A DNA stretch of 64,000 bases from UBA6770 sp965660875 (GTDB taxonomy: Bacteria > Bacteroidota > Bacteroidia > Flavobacteriales_G > Salibacteraceae), in NCBI GenBank assembly GCA_965660875.1, contig CBFIBQ010000012.1, forward strand, positions 23,700-87,699, given 5' to 3'. Below, one piece after another: positions 27,256 through 36,192 of this stretch. The number at the start of each line of letters is the position of its first letter. The first letter of the stretch is position 1. The notes below the pieces were generated by a model. The model was given only the letters and a program-made list of their open reading frames with translations, was not told where the DNA came from and made no database searches. The translations under genes and the position numbers were made by a program.

Positions 27256-27332
27256 GGTCGCGTAGCTCAGCTGGATAGAGCATCTGCCTTCTAAGCAGAC
27301 GGTCATAGGTTCGAATCCTATCGCGATCACCA
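27256..27332 (+). tRNA. tRNA-Arg (anticodon TCT)
   Basis: The cloverleaf is complete in 77 bases. The acceptor stem is GGTCGCG / CGCGATC with one G-U pair, the D arm is GCTC...GAGC, the anticodon arm TCTGC-CTTCTAA-GCAGA places TCT at positions 34-36, and the T arm is ATAGG-TTCGAAT-CCTAT. CCA is encoded. It reads AGA codons. Confidence 0.97.
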
Positions 27333-27364
27333 AAAAGCCTCTCACTAAAGTGGGAGGCTTTTTT
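27333..27364 (+). terminator. Terminator directly after tRNA-Arg
   Basis: GCCTCTCAC-taaa-GTGGGAGGC followed by six T begins within a few bases of the tRNA's CCA end. Confidence 0.85.
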
Positions 27365-27523
27365 AATTTCACCCGAGTCGAGCTTGCTCGAATGAGGGGG
27401 GAAATAAAAAAGGTATTTCTCGCAGAGCGAGAAAAGGCTTTTAGGTGTTATAATTAAGCCCTTAACGGATCACGCAGTAATCCCATATATTAATGTTGCG
27501 AGCTATCAATCGGCTATTTGGGC

Positions 27524-27555
27524 AAAAAAAAAGCACGACCAAAGGCCGTGCTTTT
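27524..27555 (-). terminator. Terminator of the large repeat protein gene
   Basis: Hairpin AAGCACGACC-aaa-GGCCGTGCTT ends on the minus strand in a T run (A9 on the plus strand). It sits about 20 bases past the stop of the gene ending at 27576. Confidence 0.85.
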
Positions 27556-27575
27556 CTTAAATAAAGAGTCATTAA

Positions 27576-30500
27576 CTACTCGTTTACAATCATTTTCATT
27601 CGCTTAAGTTCACTGTTAACTTCAAATTGAACATAATACACTCCAGAGTTCAGCTCTAAGTCAAAGTACTGCTCCGACTGAACTTTTTCCGTTTTGAACA
27701 CCAATGTTCCTTTAGAGTCAAAAACAAAAACTTCTGAGGCAATTTGACCGCTTAAATCCAAAGTAAAGGACCCGCCTTTATTTGGGTTAGGATACAATTT
27801 TACTGGGATTGTAGATAACTCCCTCAAGCTTACTAATTGATAATCAATACAATTAGCGGTGTCAACGCAACCATTTTCAGTCACAATTACTGTGTACTCA
27901 CCATTTTCTGTTGGCGTGTACGTTTGATTGGTTGCGGAGGGGTCTATTGATTGAGTAGAGTCGCATGGAATCCATTGAAAACCACTGCCCACAGTGTTTG
28001 CAGTTACCAACTCATTGTCTATTATTGAAACTGTGGCATCACTTACCGTGTCAATAGTTAAGTGTAAGGTCACAACAGAATCACATCCAGCTGAATTCGT
28101 TACTGTAAAAGTAGCAGTAGTATCTGATTCAGTGTAGGTAATTCCATCAATCCAAGTGTAGGTATCACATGCCACAATACTGTCAATTCCCATTGTAGAA
28201 TTATTTATGGTCAGGTTGAGGGTAATCACACTATCGCATCCATTCGCTCCTACTAAAGTATAAGTAGCTGTATTATTTGACATTGTGTAGGTGTTTCCAT
28301 CAATCCACGTATACCTGTCACAAGCAACTTGAGTATCAGTCGATGAACTTGAATTGTTTATCGTTAAGTGAAGCGTTATAATACTGTCACAACCTGTTAC
28401 TGTAGTTAATGTATCCGTTGCTGTATTGTTTGATGTTGTGTAAGTGTTACCGTCAATCCATGTGTATGTATCGCAGGCTACTATTGTGTCGGTAAAGGCA
28501 CTTGAATTATTGATGGTCAAATGAAGCGTAACAACGCTATCGCAACCGATTGCGTTCATTAACGTATCCTTTGCTGTAGTGTTTGAAGTAGTATAAGTTA
28601 CTCCATCAATCCAAGTGTAACTGTCACATGCTACCACAGTATCCGTTGCCGAATTTGAATTATTAATTGTCAAGTTGAGTGTAACTACGCTATCGCAGCC
28701 CATTGCGTTCATTAATGTATCCATTGCGGTATTGTTTGAGGTTGTGTACGTAACCCCATCAATCCAAGTATAACTGTCACATGCTACCACAGTATCCGTT
28801 GCTGAACTTGAACTGTTGATGGTTAAATTTAAGGTCACAATACTATCGCAACCATTTACAGTCGTTAGTGTGTCTTTTGAAGTGGTATTGGAAGCTGTGT
28901 ACGTTATTCCGTCAACCCAAGTATATGAATCGCAGGCTACCACTGTGTCCGTTGAACTTGCTGGGTTATAAATGGTAAGGTTTAACGTTACGACGCTATC
29001 ACACCCAGACACGCTCATTAAGGTATCCTTAGCCGTATTATTTGAACTGCTGTAGGTTACACCGTTAATCCAAGTATAAGAACCGCAAGCATTTTTTGTA
29101 TCTGTTGAGCTGATAAGCGAAGGTTCTACAAAATTTACGGTATCACTGACAGTACAACCATTTGCGTCGGTAATCGTTACAGATAAATTTCCAGGAGTTA
29201 CATCATTGGCTGTAGAAGTAGTATCTCCGTTTGACCATGAATAGGAAAACGGTGAAGATGCATTATAAAATGAAGCTGAGGCTACTCCATTATCTGCACC
29301 AAAGCAAGTAATGTTTGAGTCGATGGATAGGGTAACAGAATCAAGCCCAAAGCACAAGTCTTCGTTGAATTGAATATTGTCAACATACCAACCTTCCCGT
29401 GTTGCTGAACCATCTGAATTTAATCTAAATCGAATAAAAACCTTGCTACCTAGGGAATTATCAATGAGAAATCGCTCATTTTCCCATTCGGAGTTTGTCA
29501 TAGCTGGGGTCGTTGAAGTTCCCCACTTACTGTAAGAGTCTTCATCGAATAACAAGTCTGTACCGTATGAGCTGTTTCCCAAGTATTTGTTTCCAGGAAG
29601 TGCATTCCATGATAAGCCATCGTTCGAATACTCTACAAGGCAATCATCATAACCCCCTTCAGTTTTTGCGATTTGATCAAAACTGAAAATAACAGTTGAG
29701 TAGGTGGAGGTGTTTATGGGTCTTGGTAGAAACAGGATGTTATCTTCATTATTACCATATTCATTAATTGCCGCCAAACTTCCTTCAGAAGCAAGATTAC
29801 TAGTTGTGTCCCAGATTGATGTATTTGTACTCGAATTCACAAAATCTTCCAGATTAACTTCAAAAGATGTTGTGTCGTCTAATACTAAATCTGTTCCGGC
29901 TATAAATATACTTGCCGGTCCGTAAAACCCAGAATTTCCATTTGGACAAGAATCCTGATAGTAAACATCGTAAAATCCTGACGATAAACCTGTTAAATTG
30001 TAACTACCTCCTGTTGTCGATAAACCACGAATTATTGTTGCGGAACTGAGCGGGTTTCCTTGATTGGTATACGCTAGATTCATATAGCCTGAAGTAGAAT
30101 CACTCGCCGAAAAATTGATAACTGCCGAATTGCTCGTGATATTAGTTATTGAATCCAAAGAGCCAAATGGACATGGTGGTGCAGCACCTACGTAAATATT
30201 ATCTAAAGCCATATCCTGGTTAAATGTAAACGTACCTGTACCGCCAGAATTAGAGCCGCCTTCGTGCCCTACAAAACGAAATTGTAGACTGTCTGTGCTG
30301 AATTTGTAAGTTGAAACGTCAACTAAAAATGGTGTCCAACCGCTAACTACAGAGTCTCTTATTATGGTAACCCATGAGCTGCCATTCCAATAGTCCACCC
30401 AAAACTGATTTAGTGGAGTAAACCCGTTATCATCTGTTTCACTAAAGTAATCAAAGGATAATACTATCGTAGATAACCCTGATGCATCAATAACAGGAGT

Positions 30501-31586
30501 TACCAAGGCTGTTGTATCGGGGTCATCAGAAAAGTCTAAGTTCGCGTATTCACCCGTATTTCCATCCGCATCAGGTATTACAGTCGAGGTAGACCCTCTG
30601 TCCACTAGTTGACCATATTCCCATGAGTCAGATGAGGGGGAAGAGTCTGTCCAACCTGAAGGTCTGCTGCTTCCTTTAAACGGTTCAAATAATAAAGTAT
30701 TTGCGTCTTTTCCTGTAATAGCAGTAGTTGTGCTGTGAAACGCTGAATTTCCATTTGCACAAGAATCTTGTATCATAATTTCATAAGACGTAATAGGGTC
30801 TAATCCCGTTATGGTATAAGAACCGCTTGTAGTGCTTATTCCTTTCACTACCTGCGTTAAACCACCAGACTTTTGATAGGACAAGTTTAAAAACCCTGAA
30901 CTTGAGTCACTGGGCGAAAAGAACACCTGCATTGAGCTTGCTGTAATATTAGCAATCGAATCAATTTCACCTGTTGGACAAGATGGTGCTTTACCCACAT
31001 AGATTTGATCTAATGCCATGTCTTGACTAAAGGTATTTGATCCTGTTCCTCCAGAGTTGGTACCACCTTCGTGAGCACCAAACCTAAAGCGTGCACTATC
31101 TCCACTCGAGTAGGTATAGGAGGAAAGTGTATAGCGATACTCTTTCCAACCGCCATTGGTAGAATCTGTCATAATACCAACCCAAGTAGAACCGTTCCAA
31201 TAATCAACATAAAATTGATTTAACGGACTGAAAGCAGTTGATGTCGTTTGGCTATTGTACCAGAAAGAAAGAATTCCTCCACTTAAGTGTCCAACACTTA
31301 AAACTGGAGTTACCATTGCTGTAGAATCGGGGTCGTCACTGAAATCAACATTTGCATAATTTCCAGAATTACCAGATGGGTCGTTTATTGTGCTTGTTGA
31401 GCCAAAGTTTACAGCACTACAGAATTCCCATGCGTCACTAGATGGGGATGTTTGTGTCCAATTGGTTGGCAAAGCACAAACCGAAAAGTCTTCATAGACT
31501 ACAGTGTCACTTTGGGCGAGTACGGGGTTGTAAAATTGGCTGAGTAAAATAGTTGCTAATAGGCATTTAAAGTAATGTTTAATCAT
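27576..31586 (-). CDS. Giant T9SS surface protein with duplicated N-domains, a SprB-like repeat and seven 51-residue repeats
   Basis: This 1336-residue protein has a signal peptide (residues 1-24), then two homologous ~260-residue halves, each starting xxEPF/EDFSxxxxPxxWTxSSPSSDxWE. They have the look of concanavalin-like or choice-of-anchor domains. A third lectin-like segment covers about 570-740. A SprB-like repeat (CFGADNGVASASF ... YSWSNGDTTST ... VTITDANGC) covers about 755-820, seven tandem repeats about 825-1180, and a type A sorting domain (LYPNPNKGGSFTLDL) ends the protein. It is T9SS-exported and likely an adhesin. It is monocistronic with its own terminator. Confidence 0.85.
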   Translation of the reverse strand: MIKHYFKCLLATILLSQFYNPVLAQSDTVVYEDFSVCALPTNWTQTSPSSDAWEFCSAVNFGSTSTINDPSGNSGNYANVDFSDDPDSTAMVTPVLSVGHLSGGILSFWYNSQTTSTAFSPLNQFYVDYWNGSTWVGIMTDSTNGGWKEYRYTLSSYTYSSGDSARFRFGAHEGGTNSGGTGSNTFSQDMALDQIYVGKAPSCPTGEIDSIANITASSMQVFFSPSDSSSGFLNLSYQKSGGLTQVVKGISTTSGSYTITGLDPITSYEIMIQDSCANGNSAFHSTTTAITGKDANTLLFEPFKGSSRPSGWTDSSPSSDSWEYGQLVDRGSTSTVIPDADGNTGEYANLDFSDDPDTTALVTPVIDASGLSTIVLSFDYFSETDDNGFTPLNQFWVDYWNGSSWVTIIRDSVVSGWTPFLVDVSTYKFSTDSLQFRFVGHEGGSNSGGTGTFTFNQDMALDNIYVGAAPPCPFGSLDSITNITSNSAVINFSASDSTSGYMNLAYTNQGNPLSSATIIRGLSTTGGSYNLTGLSSGFYDVYYQDSCPNGNSGFYGPASIFIAGTDLVLDDTTSFEVNLEDFVNSSTNTSIWDTTSNLASEGSLAAINEYGNNEDNILFLPRPINTSTYSTVIFSFDQIAKTEGGYDDCLVEYSNDGLSWNALPGNKYLGNSSYGTDLLFDEDSYSKWGTSTTPAMTNSEWENERFLIDNSLGSKVFIRFRLNSDGSATREGWYVDNIQFNEDLCFGLDSVTLSIDSNITCFGADNGVASASFYNASSPFSYSWSNGDTTSTANDVTPGNLSVTITDANGCTVSDTVNFVEPSLISSTDTKNACGSYTWINGVTYSSSNNTAKDTLMSVSGCDSVVTLNLTIYNPASSTDTVVACDSYTWVDGITYTASNTTSKDTLTTVNGCDSIVTLNLTINSSSSATDTVVACDSYTWIDGVTYTTSNNTAMDTLMNAMGCDSVVTLNLTINNSNSATDTVVACDSYTWIDGVTYTTSNTTAKDTLMNAIGCDSVVTLHLTINNSSAFTDTIVACDTYTWIDGNTYTTSNNTATDTLTTVTGCDSIITLHLTINNSSSSTDTQVACDRYTWIDGNTYTMSNNTATYTLVGANGCDSVITLNLTINNSTMGIDSIVACDTYTWIDGITYTESDTTATFTVTNSAGCDSVVTLHLTIDTVSDATVSIIDNELVTANTVGSGFQWIPCDSTQSIDPSATNQTYTPTENGEYTVIVTENGCVDTANCIDYQLVSLRELSTIPVKLYPNPNKGGSFTLDLSGQIASEVFVFDSKGTLVFKTEKVQSEQYFDLELNSGVYYVQFEVNSELKRMKMIVNE
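28043..29113 (-). repeat. Seven tandem 153-bp coding repeats
   Basis: Each unit encodes about 51 residues of the pattern TDTVVACDSYTWIDGxTYT, then 10 variable residues, then GCDSVVTLNLTINNS. Units 3 and 4 (and to a lesser degree 5) are nearly identical in protein and DNA; units 1, 6 and 7 are more diverged. Two cysteines per unit are invariant. The high internal identity makes this a likely site of copy-number change. Confidence 0.9.
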
Positions 31587-31849
31587 AGTTGCGTTTGTTT
31601 TGTTTTAAAATTTCTGGATACGAATGACCGAACTATAATTTGAAGAGCAATGGCGTTTAACATGATTTTATAGAACTTAACGGCAAACCCCAGCTCGTGC
31701 ACGAAACCTTTCGTGTGGTTTAATCAGCTGAGCAGCAGCTGAAAGAAATATTAGTTTTGAATAACCAATGAGCAAAAATTATAAGTTCAATATCCTAAAA
31801 GGTTTTCGCGAGCGAGCGGGGGTACTGATTTGCAGAAACACTTACGATA

Positions 31850-32545
31850 TTAAAAACATACGCCAAGCTTTGGAACCCAATATACTAAACGATAGGCTGT
31901 TCCTTTCAATGGGCTTATACTGGATTTGAAATCAACTCCTAAATAAAAGCCAAAGTTTTCTTCTAAATAAATCAAGTATTCGGTGGTGCATCCATAAAGA
32001 ATTCCCACGCTTGGAGGTGGGTAAGTGCTGCCTGATTTTTCAGAGAAGCTAAATGGATTTATGGATACAAAAGACACACCTCCGGGTCGAAATAGGTAGG
32101 GGCCAACATCTATAGAGAATGTATGTAGTCCGTGTTTCTTTTTGCCGCTTCGAGCGGTAAATCCCCACCGACCATAAATGGAACCACCGGTATGCCATTT
32201 TTCGCCTGAGACAGTGGTGTTATTACCTTGTAAAGACTTAGAAATGTGGCCAACTTTGGATTGAGCATTAAGTGTAAAAAAATTAAACGACCCATTTACA
32301 CCAGCAGCCATGCTAAAATTACTTTCTCTTTTGAAAGCACCAAAATAGCCGAATTGAATGTTTAAACCATTTTCTGCATGGCCGTGATTAAAGTTTGAAG
32401 TACTGTTAAAGTCGCCAAGGGAATAGTTTATACCAAATGTAAATTGCCAAAGCCTGTTTTTACTTTTAAAAGCAGTAGTATCTCCAGTTTGCGCGAAGGA
32501 CAATTGAACAATAAACAGAAGCAGAATTACAGCGGAAAATTTCAA
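31850..32545 (-). CDS. Hypothetical outer-membrane-type protein
   Basis: This 231-residue protein has a signal peptide (MKFSAVILLLFIVQLSFAQ), then alternating aromatic/polar strands typical of a small beta-barrel (LWQFTFGINYSLGDF ... GLNIQFGYFGAF ... IYGRWGFTARS), ending KLGVCF. No family is recognised. It sits 11 bases after the lipoprotein gene at 32557 on the same strand, so the two are likely co-expressed. Confidence 0.6.
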   Translation of the reverse strand: MKFSAVILLLFIVQLSFAQTGDTTAFKSKNRLWQFTFGINYSLGDFNSTSNFNHGHAENGLNIQFGYFGAFKRESNFSMAAGVNGSFNFFTLNAQSKVGHISKSLQGNNTTVSGEKWHTGGSIYGRWGFTARSGKKKHGLHTFSIDVGPYLFRPGGVSFVSINPFSFSEKSGSTYPPPSVGILYGCTTEYLIYLEENFGFYLGVDFKSSISPLKGTAYRLVYWVPKLGVCF

Positions 32546-32556
32546 AATGCTAAAAA

Positions 32557-33000
32557 TTAAGGGAAGTCTATGTCAATTGCGTTGCATTGAACTGTGTTCG
32601 AGACTGGGATATTCCTTGTTGTGTCCGAACCTTTTACAATTAGCGTATAATCTCCCACTGGCTTTTCAACGGTCAATCCAAATGGATCGCTGCAATTGGG
32701 TTGATTGAAACCAAAGCTAAAAGGTAAACCACCAAAGCCAAGTGCTCCTCCAGAAGGATTTAGAGTAGGCGTAATAGTCCCGATGAATTTCTCATTTATG
32801 AATAAATCCAGCTCCTCGTTTGAAAGACTGGCATAAAAAATCATTGAACCTAAGAGGATACAAGAACCGTCGTCAACGGCCGCTTCAGGGTCATAGTTTT
32901 CGGCAAAATACTCCGTGCAGCCACTCTTTTTAGTACACGCGTTTAGTGTTAAAACTAAAGCGAATAACATGAAGAATGTGCTGTTTTTCAATTGACTCAA
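32557..33000 (-). CDS. Hypothetical lipoprotein
   Basis: This 147-residue protein has signal and lipobox LTLNACTKKSGC. The mature start CTEYFAENYDPEAAVDDGSCIL is a common Bacteroidota module (the AxNYdpxAxxDDGSC motif). The remainder has beta-strand character (GDYTLIVKGSDTTRNIPV). Probably surface-exposed, of unknown function, and in an operon with the outer-membrane-type gene that follows. Confidence 0.65.
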   Translation of the reverse strand: MSQLKNSTFFMLFALVLTLNACTKKSGCTEYFAENYDPEAAVDDGSCILLGSMIFYASLSNEELDLFINEKFIGTITPTLNPSGGALGFGGLPFSFGFNQPNCSDPFGLTVEKPVGDYTLIVKGSDTTRNIPVSNTVQCNAIDIDFP

Positions 33001-33105
33001 AGTATTGTGAACAATAAAGGTTACCTAGGAAACGACGATGAGGTAAAAGTAAAAAAATACCTTACAAAAGATTTTTTTAGAAGGCATTATATCAATTGAA
33101 TGCTC

Positions 33106-34380
33106 CTACACTTTGGGGTCAACGAAGGTATACGCTTTTCCTGTTTTTCCTGCCCTTCCTGTTCTGCCAATACGATGAATGTAACTGTCAAACGTCATTG
33201 GCAATTGATAGTTAATGACGTGTGTAACGTCCGAAACATCTAATCCTCGGGCAGCTACATCTGTAGCAACTAACACGCGTACTTTTCCTTGTTTGAATCT
33301 ATTCAGCGCATTTTGACGCGCATTTTGTGTCTTGTTTCCATGGATTTCATCTGCTTTTATTCCTTTTTTGTTGAGCATTGCAGTCAGTTTTTTTACACGG
33401 AATTTAGCTTCTTCAAAAATCAGTAGCTTATCCATATTCTGCTCTTCCATTAAGTCGAGAAGAATATCGAATTTGTTTTCTCCTTCTTTTATTCGCACTA
33501 CTTCTTGATCGATATGATCACCAGTGGTTTCACCATTACTAACCTTCACGGTTATTGGGTTCGTTAAAATGTCATTTATAAAGCCCTGTTGCTTTTTGTC
33601 TAAGGTAGCGGAGAAGAGTAGGGTATGTTTTCTACTTTTCATGAGCTGCAAGGTTTTCTTCACATCGTTAATGAAACCCATATCCAACATGCGATCGAAT
33701 TCATCCAAAACCAAGGTATGTACATTGCTTAATTTAAAAGCTTTTCGGCTCTCTAAGTCCAATAATCTTCCTGGAGTGGCGATAATTACATGCGGCGTAC
33801 GTCTTAAATTTCTGAAATCGGAATTGATATTGGTGCCGCCAATAAAGCAGGAGCTGTATAGGTTTAACCCTTTCGTCATGCTTTTAAACTCATCTTGAAT
33901 TTGAGTAGCCAACTCTCGAGTTGGAGCCATTACCAGTGCGTAGGTTTTATTTTTAATTGGGTTTTGAAGCATCTGCTCAATAATTGGAATTAAAAACGCA
34001 CCCGTTTTGCCGGTTCCCGTTTGAGCAATGCCCAACAAATCTCTTCCTTCAAGCAAGGATTCAATGGTACGGTCTTGAATTTCTGATGGGCGTTCAAAGC
34101 CTTTTTGAGCAAGCAACTGTTTCAGCTTGTCGTTAATTGGCATTTCGTCAAAAGATCGTTCTGCTCGAAACACTTTGACTTCTTTTTCTACCGCTTTTTT
34201 TGATAGTAAATTAGGGTCGAGGTTGGAAACTTGTTTTGCTTTTTTAGGTCGATTTCTGCGATCTTTTTTAAAGCCAGGTTTGTTGTTGTTTCCTGAACCG
34301 CGAAATCGGTTTCCACTTGGTTTTTTATTGTCAGAATTGTTTGATCGATTGTTTTTTGGTTTTCTTGTTGTAGTATTCAT
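33106..34380 (-). CDS. DEAD-box RNA helicase (RhlE-like)
   Basis: This 424-residue protein has an unusually basic, Asn-rich N-terminal extension (about 60 residues), then all helicase motifs: Q motif (PSEIQDRTI), AQTGTGKT (I), PTRELA (Ia), TPGRLLDL, DEFD in place of DEAD (II), SATL (III), ARGLDV (V) and HRIGRTGR (VI). It unwinds short RNA duplexes, for example in ribosome assembly or at low temperature. The basic tail found at the C-terminus of RhlE is here at the N-terminus. Its transcript appears to have a leader of about 190 bases. Confidence 0.93.
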   Translation of the reverse strand: MNTTTRKPKNNRSNNSDNKKPSGNRFRGSGNNNKPGFKKDRRNRPKKAKQVSNLDPNLLSKKAVEKEVKVFRAERSFDEMPINDKLKQLLAQKGFERPSEIQDRTIESLLEGRDLLGIAQTGTGKTGAFLIPIIEQMLQNPIKNKTYALVMAPTRELATQIQDEFKSMTKGLNLYSSCFIGGTNINSDFRNLRRTPHVIIATPGRLLDLESRKAFKLSNVHTLVLDEFDRMLDMGFINDVKKTLQLMKSRKHTLLFSATLDKKQQGFINDILTNPITVKVSNGETTGDHIDQEVVRIKEGENKFDILLDLMEEQNMDKLLIFEEAKFRVKKLTAMLNKKGIKADEIHGNKTQNARQNALNRFKQGKVRVLVATDVAARGLDVSDVTHVINYQLPMTFDSYIHRIGRTGRAGKTGKAYTFVDPKV

Positions 34381-34699
34381 ATATAATTTGCTCCAAGCTA
34401 TAGTAAGCTTGAATTTTGTTTGTTTGAAGAGATACTGCGCTGTATCAATTCGATAATAAAGTTTTTTGATTTTTGTACTGAAACGTTCTCTTAACTGCGC
34501 TAGGCTTTTGATCGTTTCTTTTTCCCTTTTCCGAACGGTCGTTTTATGTTCTTAGGGTTTTCAGTTTGTTTTCTGAGCCACAAAGATAGGCTTTAAAGCA
34601 TAGCAAAATGAAATAATCACCCAATTGACTGAGAAGAACAAAAATATACGGCGAAATGTATAGAGGTAGTTACCTTTACCGTTAAATAAAAAGCGCTTG
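34381..34699. other. Intergenic region between the helicase and dehydrogenase genes
   Basis: This 319-base divergent gap holds the putative helicase promoter (34581-34607) and its long minus-strand leader. A short, very basic minus-strand frame ending KRPFGKGKKKRSKA lies in the leader but has no credible start. No other structure is seen. Confidence 0.6.
34581..34607 (-). promoter_or_regulatory. Putative promoter of the DEAD-box helicase
   Basis: On the minus strand TTTG (34607-34604) lies 15 bases before TATCTTTG (34588-34581), an exact TAnnTTTG box. The start codon is about 190 bases downstream. The cold-shock gene promoter has the same 15-base spacing. Confidence 0.45.
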
Positions 34700-36091
34700 A
34701 TGATGAAAAAAATAATCACTCTTTTAGTAGCCTCGAGTTTTGTGCTGGGTATTTCAGCTCAAAGTACGATAACCTTGGATAGTACCGAATTGGAAACGCG
34801 AGTAGTAAAGGACTCGTTGGATATTCCTTGGGAAATATTATGGGGCCCAGACGACCACATTTGGGTTACCGAGCGCTTTGGCAGAGTGAGTAGGGTTGAT
34901 CCAGCTTCTGGAACTCAGCAAAAACTTTTGGATATTTCTGGGAGTGTTTATGAGCGATCGGAGGCGGGAATGTTAGGCATGGTGTTACACCCCGACTTTG
35001 CAAATACACCTCATGTGTTCATTGCCTATACCTATCTTTCTGGAAACAATATAAGGGAGCGCTTGGTGAAATTTAATTACAACGGCAGCCAACTGACCCC
35101 TGTGGACACCCTAATAGAAAATATCATTGGAAATACCACTCATATTGGTAGTAGATTAATCATACTGCCAGACAATACAATGCTCATGACGACGGGAGAT
35201 GCTCAAAATAGGAATTTATCGCAGGATAGAAATTCAGTAGTAGGTAAGGTCTTAAGAATGCACCTTGATGGTTCTGTACCAAACGACAATCCTACTGCTG
35301 GAAGCCTCGTTTGGTCCACGGGACATAGAAATGCTCAAGGACTGTGGAGGGCGCCAAATGGAATTATTTACAGTTCGGAACACGGCCCAACTACTGATGA
35401 CGAATTGAACGTATTAGTTTCGGACAGAAACTACGGTTGGCCAGATGTGGCGGGGTTTTGCGATTCACCTCCAGAGAATGCATTTTGCACGGCAAATAAT
35501 GTAAAAGAGCCATTAGCTGCTTGGACTCCAACCATTGCGCCTTCTGATATCATTTGGTACGATCATGAGGCCATTCCAGAATGGAAGAATAAGCTTTTGA
35601 TGACTGTGCTTAAGGACAAAAGTTTGATTGCGTTTGAGTTCAATGTAGCAGGCGATCAAGTAGTTCAGGAAACTACATACTTAAAAGACGAATTCGGAAG
35701 ATTGAGGGATATATGTGTCTCTCCCGATGGTAAAATCTATTTGGCTACCAATGGTGCTTCATGGAGTAATAACCAGCCGTTTACGCACTCTATTATAGAG
35801 CTGAGTTCAACTCGAGAAGTAGAGGAGAGCAATGCAATAATTGAGCAGAGCACTAACTTTGAATTTCAAATTGCGCCAAATCCAGTAAATGCCGGTGAAG
35901 CGATTCGAGTAAAATATAGCGGCGAGCAATCGGCGCAGCTGCTTATATTCGATTTACTGGGGCAACCGGTGGTTTCTAAATCAATCGCACCTGAAATGGA
36001 CTCAGTAATTGAATTACCTCAAGGATTTTATGTTTGGGTTTTACAAAGCAGCGAACAAACTGTAGAAACGGGAAGAATAGTCGTGCACTAA
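34700..36091 (+). CDS. PQQ-dependent sugar dehydrogenase-like protein with T9SS sorting domain
   Basis: This protein of about 463 residues has signal peptide MMKKIITLLVASSFVLGISAQ, then a beta-propeller of the soluble glucose dehydrogenase / Hhip-like type (LDIPWEILWGPDDHIWVTER, EAGMLGMVLHPDF, NYGWPDVAG). The C-terminal ~70 residues (QIAPNPVNAGEAIRVKYSG ... LPQGFYVWVL) form a type A sorting domain. Members oxidise aldose sugars with bound PQQ. ATG 34700 is chosen; the adjacent ATG at 34703 is equally possible. Confidence 0.87.
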   Translation: MMKKIITLLVASSFVLGISAQSTITLDSTELETRVVKDSLDIPWEILWGPDDHIWVTERFGRVSRVDPASGTQQKLLDISGSVYERSEAGMLGMVLHPDFANTPHVFIAYTYLSGNNIRERLVKFNYNGSQLTPVDTLIENIIGNTTHIGSRLIILPDNTMLMTTGDAQNRNLSQDRNSVVGKVLRMHLDGSVPNDNPTAGSLVWSTGHRNAQGLWRAPNGIIYSSEHGPTTDDELNVLVSDRNYGWPDVAGFCDSPPENAFCTANNVKEPLAAWTPTIAPSDIIWYDHEAIPEWKNKLLMTVLKDKSLIAFEFNVAGDQVVQETTYLKDEFGRLRDICVSPDGKIYLATNGASWSNNQPFTHSIIELSSTREVEESNAIIEQSTNFEFQIAPNPVNAGEAIRVKYSGEQSAQLLIFDLLGQPVVSKSIAPEMDSVIELPQGFYVWVLQSSEQTVETGRIVVH

Positions 36092-36192
36092 TTGTTGACC
36101 TGAATTTACTGGCTACACACTTTGGCGGGCTTTAGGGTTTAAGCGCTCTTTGTCCTATGTTTGGGTTTCAATTGTATAATTATTGAAGACCC

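Noticed and set aside
28043..29113. Regular repeats that could suggest a CRISPR array
   Set aside because: Units are 153 bp, in frame, and encode conserved protein modules; there are no short repeats with unique spacers and no cas genes.
31725..31743. Hairpin TCAGCTG-agcag-CAGCTGA between genes as a terminator
   Set aside because: No T run follows on either strand, and it lies upstream of the large minus-strand gene, not after a stop codon.
34497..34580. Short basic minus-strand frame ending KRPFGKGKKKRSKA in the helicase leader
   Set aside because: The only starts are TTG codons inside the putative promoter box, with a stop just upstream; lysine-rich peptides arise easily from A-rich DNA.
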